Part shown: in pieces, positions 26,492-33,345 of the stretch
Layout of the letters: each line of letters begins with the position of its first letter
How positions within the stretch are numbered: the first letter of the stretch is position 1
NCBI RefSeq assembly: GCF_000009625.1
Contig: NC_002678.2
Span: 3,318,001-3,382,000, forward strand
Origin: Mesorhizobium japonicum MAFF 303099
Lineage (GTDB): Bacteria > Pseudomonadota > Alphaproteobacteria > Rhizobiales > Rhizobiaceae
Direction of reading: 5' to 3'
Length of the DNA: 64,000 nt
The notes under the pieces: model-generated
Told to the model about the DNA's origin: nothing
The model's input: the letters and a program-made list of their open reading frames with translations, nothing else
Database searches by the model: none
Made by a program: the position numbers and the translations under genes

Positions 26492-27367
26492 TTGTCCCAG
26501 ACCCGACTTCGCTCCTCCCTGCTGATGGCCCCGGCGCTGGTCTGGTTGACCGCGCTGATGGTGGTGCCGTGCGCGCTGATGCTGGCGCTCGCCTTCTTTC
26601 GACGCGGCATCTATGGCGGTATCGACTACACCTTCACGCTGGAGAATTTCGGGCTGGTCTTCGACCCGCTCTATGCCAGCATTTTCCTGAAGTCAGCGCG
26701 CATCGCCGGCACTGCCACGCTGATCGCGGTGGTGATCGGCTATGCCGCCGCCTACGCCATCTCCGCTGCCCCGCGCCGCTGGCAGCCTGTGTTCCTGTTC
26801 TTTGCCGTGCTGCCGTTCTGGTCGAACTATTTGATCCGCACCTATGCCTGGATCGTGCTGCTCAACCGCGAAGGCCTGATCACGCAGCTCCTGCGCTGGT
26901 CGGGCTATACCGGCGAACCGCCATCGATGCTCTACACCGAAGGCGCGGTCATCGCCGGCCTCGTCTACAATTATCTGCCCTTCGTCATCCTCGCCTGCTA
27001 CGCGCCGCTGTCGCGGCTCAACCCGGAACTGGCCGAGGCCTCACGTGATCTCGGCGCCTCGGCCGCCACCACCTTCCGCCGTGTCATCCTGCCGCTGACC
27101 GTGCCCGGCATCGCCGCCGGCGCTGTCTTCGTCTTCGTGCTGTCGATCGGCAATTTCGTCACTCCGGCGCTGCTCGGCGGCGGCCGCTTCCAGATGATCG
27201 GCAATCTCGTCTACGACCAGTTCCTCACCGCCAATGACTGGCCCTTTGGCGCAGCCCTCGCCATGGCGCTGATCGCCATCATGCTGCTGGTGCTGATGGC
27301 GCAGGCGCTCGCGGCCGACCGCGCCTCGGGGCGTGCGGCGCAGGCCGTGGGAGGCACTGATGGCTGA
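26492..27367 (+). CDS. Spermidine/putrescine-type ABC transporter permease (PotB-like)
   Basis: From TTG 26492 the product is 291 residues with six membrane segments. The permease coupling loop with the EAA motif is visible (LAEASRDLGASAATTFRRVILPLTVPG, read across about residues 182-208). Strongly conserved PotB/PotH features include PFWSNYLIRTYAW near 108. An ATG at 26525 is another possible start. The reading frame is also open upstream into the binding-protein gene, which is not meaningful. It pairs with the PotC-like permease encoded next. Confidence 0.87.
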   Translation: MSQTRLRSSLLMAPALVWLTALMVVPCALMLALAFFRRGIYGGIDYTFTLENFGLVFDPLYASIFLKSARIAGTATLIAVVIGYAAAYAISAAPRRWQPVFLFFAVLPFWSNYLIRTYAWIVLLNREGLITQLLRWSGYTGEPPSMLYTEGAVIAGLVYNYLPFVILACYAPLSRLNPELAEASRDLGASAATTFRRVILPLTVPGIAAGAVFVFVLSIGNFVTPALLGGGRFQMIGNLVYDQFLTANDWPFGAALAMALIAIMLLVLMAQALAADRASGRAAQAVGGTDG

Positions 27368-28154
27368 GCGCTCCCCTGCGACGCGGCGCACGCTGTGGCT
27401 CGTGCTGAGCCTGGTCTTCGCCTTCCTCTACATCCCGATCGCCGTGCTGGTGGCGCTCTCCTTCAACGAAGGCGGGCTGCCCACGGCATGGTCTGGCTTC
27501 TCGCTGAAATGGTACGCCTCGCTGGCCAACAATTCAGCGATCCTGTCGGCCGCGCTCAACACGCTGATCGTGGCGCTGGTCTCCACCGCCATCGCCACCT
27601 TGCTCGGCACGCTGCTGGCGATCGGTGTCGAGATGCGCCGGCAATACGGCAAGGGGCTCGAAGCCTTGATCTTCGCGCCGATGATCATCCCCGACATCGT
27701 GCTGGCAATCGCGCTGCTGTCGTTCTTTTCGATGCTCAATTTGACCATGGGCCTGCACACCATCATCCTCGCCCATGTCGTGTTCAACCTGGCCTTCGTC
27801 TGCTCTGTGGTGCGCGCGCGGCTGAAGAGTTTCGACTGGTCGATCGTCGAGGCTTCCGCCGACCTTGGCGCCTCCGCAATCACCACCTTCCGGCGCGTGA
27901 CCTTGCCGGTCATCGCGCCGGCCGTGATCGCCGGCGCGCTGCTTGCCTTCACGCTGTCGGTCGACGAGTTCATCATCGCCTTCTTCACCGCAGGCGCCGG
28001 CCGCGCTTCGACCACGCTGCCTATGCAGATCTACGCCATGATCCGCTTCGGCATCACGCCTGAGATCAACGCGCTGGCGACCATCTTCATGGCCGTGAGC
28101 ATCACCGCGCTGACCCTGTCCCAGCGGCTGAACAAGGGAGTGATCGGCCAATGA
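27360..28154 (+). CDS. Spermidine/putrescine-type ABC transporter permease (PotC-like)
   Basis: From ATG 27360, with GGAGG immediately upstream and an 8-base overlap with the previous gene, the product is 264 residues. Six hydrophobic segments and the EAA loop (VEASADLGASAITTFRRVTL, near 160) identify a PotC/PotI-type permease. The N-terminus LVLSLVFAFLYIPIAVLVAL and the FNEGG segment are typical. It forms the heterodimeric channel with the PotB-like protein. The stop overlaps the ATPase start as ATGA. Confidence 0.9.
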   Translation: MAERSPATRRTLWLVLSLVFAFLYIPIAVLVALSFNEGGLPTAWSGFSLKWYASLANNSAILSAALNTLIVALVSTAIATLLGTLLAIGVEMRRQYGKGLEALIFAPMIIPDIVLAIALLSFFSMLNLTMGLHTIILAHVVFNLAFVCSVVRARLKSFDWSIVEASADLGASAITTFRRVTLPVIAPAVIAGALLAFTLSVDEFIIAFFTAGAGRASTTLPMQIYAMIRFGITPEINALATIFMAVSITALTLSQRLNKGVIGQ

Positions 28155-29224
28155 GCGAACCGCGCACGCTGTTGGCCATCGATCATGTTTCGAAGAATTT
28201 CGGCCGGGTCACTGCCGTCGATGGCATCTCGCTTGATATCCGCGAGAACGAATTCTTCGCGCTGCTCGGCCCTTCCGGCTGCGGCAAGACCACGCTGTTG
28301 CGCATGCTGGCCGGTTTCGAGACGCCGAGCGACGGCCGCATTCTGCTCGACGGCAAGGACATCGCCCGAACCCCGCCCAACAAGCGGCCGGTCAACCTGA
28401 TGTTCCAGTCCTACGCGCTATTCCCGCATATGAGCGTGCGCGCCAATGTCTCCTATGGGCTGGAGATGGAGCGCTTGCCGGTTAAGGATATCCGCACCCG
28501 CGTCGACGCCATCCTGGCGACCACCGAACTCGTCCCCTTCGCCGACCGCAAGCCGGAGCAATTGTCGGGCGGCCAGAAGCAGCGCGTCGCGCTCGCCCGC
28601 GCGCTGGTCAAACGGCCAAGGCTGCTGCTGCTCGACGAGCCGCTCGGCGCGCTCGACAAAAAGTTGCGCGGCGCCATGCAACTGGAATTGAAACGCCTGC
28701 AGCACGAGGTCGGCATCACTTTCGTCATCGTCACCCACGACCAGGAGGAATCGCTCGTCATGGCCGACCGCATGGCGGTGCTCAAGGATGGCAAACTATT
28801 GCAATGCGACACGCCGCACGCGGTCTACGAGCATCCCGCCGACCGCTTCGTCGCCGACTTCATCGGCGTGATGAATTTCATCCCGGGCAAGACCTCAGCC
28901 GATGGCGTGTTGGCCGCGAACGGCGCGCGTATTGCCGGCAAACTTCCGGCGGCGCTTTCGCCCGGCGCGCCAGCAGTGGCTTCGGTGCGGCCGGAACGTA
29001 TCCGGCTGTTTCCCGAGGCTCAGACCGCCAACCGCACGACCGGCACGGTCGAGGCGCTGGCCTATCACGGCCTCGATCTGCAGCTGCATGTCCGCACGCC
29101 GCTGTCGCCAAAACCGTTCCTGGTGCGCGTCACCGCAGATGCAGCCGACCGCCGGCCGGTGTCGTCGGCCGACCGGGTCGAACTCGGCTGGGATGCCGCC
29201 GATGTCAGAATTTTCGCAGAATAG
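28151..29224 (+). CDS. Spermidine/putrescine-type ABC transporter ATP-binding protein (PotA-like)
   Basis: This 357-residue ATPase is complete. Walker A is GPSGCGKTT (about 39-47), the Q-loop is MFQSYALFPH, the signature is LSGGQKQRVALARAL, Walker B is LLLLDEPLGALD and the switch is VTHDQEE. A TOBE-type tail follows (about 245-355, with SVRPERIRLF). It energises the polyamine importer. Translation is coupled to the PotC-like gene by a 4-base overlap. The next gene, a glycosyltransferase, starts 10 bases later, which keeps the same transcript going. Confidence 0.92.
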   Translation: MSEPRTLLAIDHVSKNFGRVTAVDGISLDIRENEFFALLGPSGCGKTTLLRMLAGFETPSDGRILLDGKDIARTPPNKRPVNLMFQSYALFPHMSVRANVSYGLEMERLPVKDIRTRVDAILATTELVPFADRKPEQLSGGQKQRVALARALVKRPRLLLLDEPLGALDKKLRGAMQLELKRLQHEVGITFVIVTHDQEESLVMADRMAVLKDGKLLQCDTPHAVYEHPADRFVADFIGVMNFIPGKTSADGVLAANGARIAGKLPAALSPGAPAVASVRPERIRLFPEAQTANRTTGTVEALAYHGLDLQLHVRTPLSPKPFLVRVTADAADRRPVSSADRVELGWDAADVRIFAE

Positions 29225-29234
29225 GAGAAGCTTG

Positions 29235-30509
29235 ATGGCGCAGAAGACGATCGCCTTTTTCCCGGAAGCCGCCTACGGCCCGGCGCTCAATTCCGTCGGC
29301 ATCGCCCAGGCCGTCGAGGCACGTGGCCACAAGGCGGTGTTCCTGTCCGATCCCGGCTTCGTCGAGGTTTACAGGGGCTACGGTTTCGAGGCGCATCCGG
29401 TGAACCTGTCCGAACCGATGCCGCCGGAGCAGATGGCCAAGTTCTGGGAGGATTTCATCAACGGCCACATTCCGAACTTCCGCAAATCGCCCTACGACCA
29501 GGTCGACAATTACGTCAAGGATTGCTGGACGGCGATCGTCGACAGCGCCAAATGGGCGCAGAAGGATCTGCCGGGCGTGCTGGCCGCCATCAAGCCCGAC
29601 GTCATCTGCGTCGACAATGTCATCCTGTTTCCGGCCATAAAACAGTTCGGCAAGCCATGGGTACGCGTCATCTCCTGCTCGGAAAACGAGATCGAGGACG
29701 AGGACATCCCGCCGCATCTGTCGGGTTGCGGCGAGAACGACCATGTCGGACACCAGCGCTACCGCGACCATTTCAACACGGTGATCAAGCCGATCCATGA
29801 CGACTTCAATGCCTTCCTGAAGGCAAACAAGGAGGCGGCCTATCCGGTCGGCCAGTTCTTCGAGGCCTCGCCCTATCTCAATTTGCTGCTTTACCCCGAA
29901 GCGGCAAAGTTCAAGCGCCGTCACCCGCTCGACCCCCGACAATTCCAGTATCTCGAAGGCTGCGTGCGGCAGGAGAAGCCCTATGCGGTGCCTAGCTTCG
30001 CGAAGAACAATGACGGGCCGCTGCTCTATGTCTCCTTCGGCAGCCTCGGCGCCGGCGATGTCGAGCTCTTGAAGCGCATAATCGCCACGCTGGGCAAGAC
30101 CCGCTACCGCGCGCTGGTCAATGTCGGCGGCTACAAGGACCAGTACACCGACGTGCCCGGCAATGTCATCGTCGAGAGCTGGTTCCCGCAGCCTTCGGTG
30201 ATCCCGCAGGTCGATGCCGTCATCCACCATGGCGGCAACAACTCGTTCACCGAGTGCCTCTATTTCGGCAAGCCGGCGATCATCATGCCCTATGTCTGGG
30301 ACGGTCACGACAACGCCACCCGCGTCGAGGAAACCGGCCATGGTTTCGGCATGCCGCGCTACGACTGGAGCGATGCCGAGCTGGCCGCGAAGATCGAAGC
30401 CTGCCTGACCGATCCCCGGATGAAGGCGAAGCTGGCGAAGACATCGGCACAGATGCACGCGCAGAACGGGCCTGAGAAGGCTGCCGGCTTGCTGGAGGCG
30501 TTGCTGTGA
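29235..30509 (+). CDS. MGT/UGT-like glycosyltransferase (copy 2)
   Basis: From ATG 29235, with TAGGAGA upstream, the product is 424 residues. It is visibly related to the copy at 22900-24183 along its length. It opens TIAFFPEAAYGPALNSVGIAQ, then shows LYVSFGSLGAGDVELLKRI (about 263-281), VESWFPQPSV and HHGGNNSFTECLYFGKPAII (about 331-350). The GT-B fold with this C-terminal nucleotide-sugar motif is typical of UGT/macrolide glycosyltransferases. Its place inside a polyamine import operon is unusual. The two copies may work as a pair or act in sequence on the same amine compound. Confidence 0.8.
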   Translation: MAQKTIAFFPEAAYGPALNSVGIAQAVEARGHKAVFLSDPGFVEVYRGYGFEAHPVNLSEPMPPEQMAKFWEDFINGHIPNFRKSPYDQVDNYVKDCWTAIVDSAKWAQKDLPGVLAAIKPDVICVDNVILFPAIKQFGKPWVRVISCSENEIEDEDIPPHLSGCGENDHVGHQRYRDHFNTVIKPIHDDFNAFLKANKEAAYPVGQFFEASPYLNLLLYPEAAKFKRRHPLDPRQFQYLEGCVRQEKPYAVPSFAKNNDGPLLYVSFGSLGAGDVELLKRIIATLGKTRYRALVNVGGYKDQYTDVPGNVIVESWFPQPSVIPQVDAVIHHGGNNSFTECLYFGKPAIIMPYVWDGHDNATRVEETGHGFGMPRYDWSDAELAAKIEACLTDPRMKAKLAKTSAQMHAQNGPEKAAGLLEALL

Positions 30510-30856
30510 CCTCCTCCGCCCCACACCTCTATCAGGCCTCCACCCGCACCGATCTCGCCGACTGGGGCACCCAGCCTGACGTGCTGGACGGCGCCTCGCA
30601 CTCCACCGGCAGGCTGGTGCACAAGGGACCCAACAACCAGCCGGAATCCGGCATCTGGGTCTGCACGCCGGGCCGCTGGCGGCTCTCGATCCCGCGCGAT
30701 GAATTGTGCCATTTCGTCGCCGGCCGCGCGACCTACCGCTCGGATGTCGGCGAGGTGATAGAAGTCTCGGCCGGGACCGTGGTCATGTTCCCCGCCGGCT
30801 GGACGGGCGAGTGCACGGTGCATGAGACCATGCGCAACGTCTACATGCTGGCCTGA
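30506..30856 (+). CDS. Cupin-domain protein 1 of 3 (DUF861/EutQ-like)
   Basis: The GTG at 30506 overlaps the end of the glycosyltransferase gene by four bases (GTGA). The 116-residue product is a single small cupin barrel. Its core includes GIWVCTPGRWRLSIP (about 48-62), DELCHFVAGRATY (64-76) and the second motif VVMFPAGWTGECTVHET, with a histidine in the VHET position. Members of this cupin group are found beside flavin amine oxidases and ureide enzymes; functions are mostly unknown. It is the first of three consecutive paralogues. Confidence 0.78.
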   Translation: MTSSAPHLYQASTRTDLADWGTQPDVLDGASHSTGRLVHKGPNNQPESGIWVCTPGRWRLSIPRDELCHFVAGRATYRSDVGEVIEVSAGTVVMFPAGWTGECTVHETMRNVYMLA

Positions 30857-30859
30857 GAA

Positions 30860-30904
30860 GCATGATCCCGAAAAGTGGGAACCGGTTTTCGGACGAGATC
30901 ATGC
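30860..30904. repeat. Palindromic intergenic repeat (GCATGATC...GATCATGC)
   Basis: GCATGATC (30860-30867) and GATCATGC (30897-30904) bound a 45-base palindromic repeat with an internal CCGAAAAGTGG / CCGGTTTTCGG pair. The AAAAGTG...GGTTTTC core is shared with repeats near 50019, 60030 and 63335. It sits inside the operon between cupin 1 and cupin 2, where its hairpin may affect mRNA stability. Confidence 0.75.
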
Positions 30905-30927
30905 TTAAGCAAGAATCGGAGCAAGAC

Positions 30928-31269
30928 ATGTCGACACCGCACTGGCCGCAGGCCTCGAACGTGGAACTGGAGGATTGGGGCGCAGGCAGCAACACGCTTG
31001 CCGGCGCGCCGCGCGCCTCCGGCAAGATCCTGTCGCAGAACCCGGACGGATCGAGTGAATGCGGCCTGTGGTCGTGCACGCCGGGCACCCGCAAGGTCAC
31101 CTTCGCCGCCGACGAGTTCTGTCATTTCCTGTCGGGTCACGGCAGCTATGTCCATGACAATGGCGAACAGATTCCGGTCGAGGCCGGCACGCTGGTGTTC
31201 TTTCCCGCCGGCTGGACCGGCATCTCCATCATCACGCAAACGCTGACCAAGGCCTTCATGTGCCGGTGA
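30928..31269 (+). CDS. Cupin-domain protein 2 of 3, second-motif histidine missing
   Basis: From ATG 30928, with CGGAGC upstream, the product is 113 residues. It aligns with its two neighbours throughout: GLWSCTPGTRKVTFA, DEFCHFLSGHGSYVH and FFPAGWTGISIITQT. The VHET found in copies 1 and 3 reads ITQT here, so the usual second-motif metal ligand is lost while the first-motif residues remain. This copy may not bind metal normally and may be structural or regulatory. An upstream ATG (30862) lies inside the palindromic repeat and is unlikely to be used. Confidence 0.76.
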   Translation: MSTPHWPQASNVELEDWGAGSNTLAGAPRASGKILSQNPDGSSECGLWSCTPGTRKVTFAADEFCHFLSGHGSYVHDNGEQIPVEAGTLVFFPAGWTGISIITQTLTKAFMCR

Positions 31270-31291
31270 GCATCATTTCAAGGAATTCGAT

Positions 31292-31636
31292 ATGACGACG
31301 CCAATCATGCAATCGCCGCTCGCCATCACCGGCCTCGTCGACTGGGGTGTCATCCCGACGATGATCGAGGGCCAGTCCCACACCTCGGGCAAGCTGCTCC
31401 ACAAAGGACCGGAAGGTCGTTCCGAATGCGGCCTGTGGGTCTGCACCCCCGGCAAATGGCACTGCCACGTCACCCGCGACGAGTTCTGCCACTTCCTCGA
31501 AGGCCGCTGCACCTATGTGCACGAATCGGGCGAAGTGATCGAAATCGAGCCGGACACGGCGGCCTTCTTCCCGCAGGACTGGAAGGGCGTCTGCACTGTC
31601 CATGAGACCATCAAGAAGGTCTACATGATCCGCTGA
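31292..31636 (+). CDS. Cupin-domain protein 3 of 3 (DUF861/EutQ-like)
   Basis: From ATG 31292, with AAGGAATT upstream, the product is 114 residues. It is close to cupin 1: GLWVCTPGKWHCHVT, DEFCHFLEGRCTYVHESGE and FFPQDWKGVCTVHETIKKVYM. Both presumed metal motifs are intact. Three similar cupins in a row between a glycosyltransferase and an aldehyde dehydrogenase suggest a family expanded by tandem duplication for one pathway. They could be a heteromeric enzyme or share a substrate. Confidence 0.78.
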   Translation: MTTPIMQSPLAITGLVDWGVIPTMIEGQSHTSGKLLHKGPEGRSECGLWVCTPGKWHCHVTRDEFCHFLEGRCTYVHESGEVIEIEPDTAAFFPQDWKGVCTVHETIKKVYMIR

Positions 31637-31669
31637 GCCTTCCCGATAATTCTACCCTGCCGGACACCT

Positions 31670-31745
31670 GACGCGGCTTTCTGCGCTTCCGGTGCTCACG
31701 GACCCAAATGTCCGCTGCGCTCCGGGTCTCGAAAGCCACGCCATC
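31670..31745. repeat. Imperfect palindromic repeat upstream of the aldehyde dehydrogenase gene
   Basis: GCGGCTTTC near 31673 and GAAAGCCACGC near 31732 face each other around GC-rich DNA. The interior contains the small hairpin CGGAC/GTCCG with an ACTCCGGGTCTCG-like segment. This resembles palindromic repeats scattered in rhizobial genomes. It may weaken read-through from the cupins into the aldehyde dehydrogenase gene. Confidence 0.45.
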
Positions 31746-31798
31746 TGCCTCGGCAGGGCGAATTCTCAAAAAAGGCTCCATACGTGGAGGAGGACAAC

Positions 31799-33307
31799 AT
31801 GCATTTCTCCCCTGACCGGCCGACCTTCTTCGTCAATCCGGATTACCGGCAGATGGCCGATACGAGCAAACCGGTGATCGATCCGGCAACGCTGGAGACG
31901 GTCGGCGCCATCGCGTCCGCCAGCGATGGCGAGATCGATGCGGCGCTCGCTGCCGCGACGAAGGCGCAGGCCGCCTGGAAAAGGCTCGATGCCAAGAGCC
32001 GGGCAAAACATTTGCATGCCGTCGCCAATGCCATCGAGGCCGCCGATTTCACCCGTTGCGCCGAGCTGATGGTGCGCGAGATGGGCAAGCCCTATCCCGA
32101 AGCCATCGGCGAGATCGCCAATTGCGCACCGATCTTCCGCTATTATGCCGAGATGGCGCGCGACGACGCCGGCAAGGTCGCCGGCACGACGCAGGCCGGT
32201 TCGTTCCAGTACGCGCGCTACGAGCCCTATGGCGTCTCGGTCCACATCATGCCCTACAACTTCCCGATCCTGCTGATGTGCTGGACCGTCGCGGCATCGC
32301 TTGCCGCCGGCAATGCCTGCATCATCAAGCCGGCCGAGGCGACGACGCTGTCGACGCTGGACTACATGGCCGTGTTCCGCTCGCTGCCGGAAGGCCTGGT
32401 CTCCTGCCTGCCCGGCGGCGCGGCCACGGCGCAAGCACTGATCACGTCCGACCGCACCCATGCCGTCGCCTTCACCGGCTCGGTCGCCGCAGGCAAGGCG
32501 GTCGCGGTCGCCTGCGCCGAACGCATGAAGCCTTGCGTCATCGAGGCCGGCGGCAGCGATCCGCTGATCATCAGCAAACACGCGCCACTGGAGGTCGCCG
32601 CGGCCGGCAGTGTCACCGCCGCCTTCCATCTCACCGGCCAGGTCTGCACTTCGGCCGAGCGCTTCTTCGTCGTCGATGCCGTGCATGACCGCTTCGTCGA
32701 GTTGTTTGCCGAAAGGACACGCGCGCTGCGCATCGGCAACGGCATGGACAAGACCGAGATCGGTCCGCTGGTCAGCGAAGCGGCCCGTGCCAAGGTCATG
32801 CGTCTTGTCGATGACGCCATTGCCCATGGCGCCAAGGCCGTCACCGGCGGGCGCATCCCGCCGTCGCACAACACCGGTTGGTTCTACGAGCCGACGATCC
32901 TGACCGGCGTCACCCCTGATATGGCGATCGTGCGCGAAGAGTGTTTTGGGCCGGTCGCCGCCATCTGCCGGGTGAAGGATTTCGACGAGGCGATACGGCT
33001 TGCCAATGACAGCCTGTTCGGGCTCGGCGCCTCCGTCTTCACCACCGACCTCGCCGAAGCGCATGAAGCGGCCGAACGGCTCGAGGCCGGCATGGTCTGG
33101 GTCAACAACCCGCTGATCGACAATGACGCCCTGCCCTTCGGCGGCTGGAAGGCGTCAGGCCTCGGCCGTGAACTCGGCCGCCAGGGGCTCGACGCCTTCC
33201 GTCGCTCGAAAATGGTCATCATCGACCACAGACCGGCGATCCAGGACTGGTGGTATCCCTATCCCGACAGCTGGTTCCGCGAGACCGGCGGCCGCAAGCA
33301 CGTGTGA
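31799..33307 (+). CDS. NAD(P)-dependent aldehyde dehydrogenase (PuuC-like by context)
   Basis: From ATG 31799, preceded by GGAGGAGG, the product is 502 residues. The aldehyde dehydrogenase residues are present: Asn154 in MPYNFP, Glu249 in IEAGGSDP and Cys283 in GQVCTSAER, with the usual C-terminal PFGGWKASGLGRELG. In the Puu pathway this step oxidises gamma-glutamyl-gamma-aminobutyraldehyde made by PuuB, and location at the end of the import operon fits that. Sequence alone would also allow a succinate-semialdehyde-type substrate. The gamma-glutamyl hydrolase PuuD is not encoded nearby. Confidence 0.85.
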   Translation: MHFSPDRPTFFVNPDYRQMADTSKPVIDPATLETVGAIASASDGEIDAALAAATKAQAAWKRLDAKSRAKHLHAVANAIEAADFTRCAELMVREMGKPYPEAIGEIANCAPIFRYYAEMARDDAGKVAGTTQAGSFQYARYEPYGVSVHIMPYNFPILLMCWTVAASLAAGNACIIKPAEATTLSTLDYMAVFRSLPEGLVSCLPGGAATAQALITSDRTHAVAFTGSVAAGKAVAVACAERMKPCVIEAGGSDPLIISKHAPLEVAAAGSVTAAFHLTGQVCTSAERFFVVDAVHDRFVELFAERTRALRIGNGMDKTEIGPLVSEAARAKVMRLVDDAIAHGAKAVTGGRIPPSHNTGWFYEPTILTGVTPDMAIVREECFGPVAAICRVKDFDEAIRLANDSLFGLGASVFTTDLAEAHEAAERLEAGMVWVNNPLIDNDALPFGGWKASGLGRELGRQGLDAFRRSKMVIIDHRPAIQDWWYPYPDSWFRETGGRKHV

Positions 33308-33314
33308 GGAATGG

Positions 33315-33333
33315 CGCGCGGCGACGCCGCGCG
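33315..33333. terminator. GC hairpin between convergent aldehyde dehydrogenase and fused beta-oxidation genes
   Basis: CGCGCGGC (33315-33322) and GCCGCGCG (33326-33333) make a perfect 8-bp stem with a 3-base loop in the 38-base gap between convergent genes. There is no T run. It probably helps stop transcription from both sides. Confidence 0.5.
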
Positions 33334-33345
33334 GCTTGACAAGGT

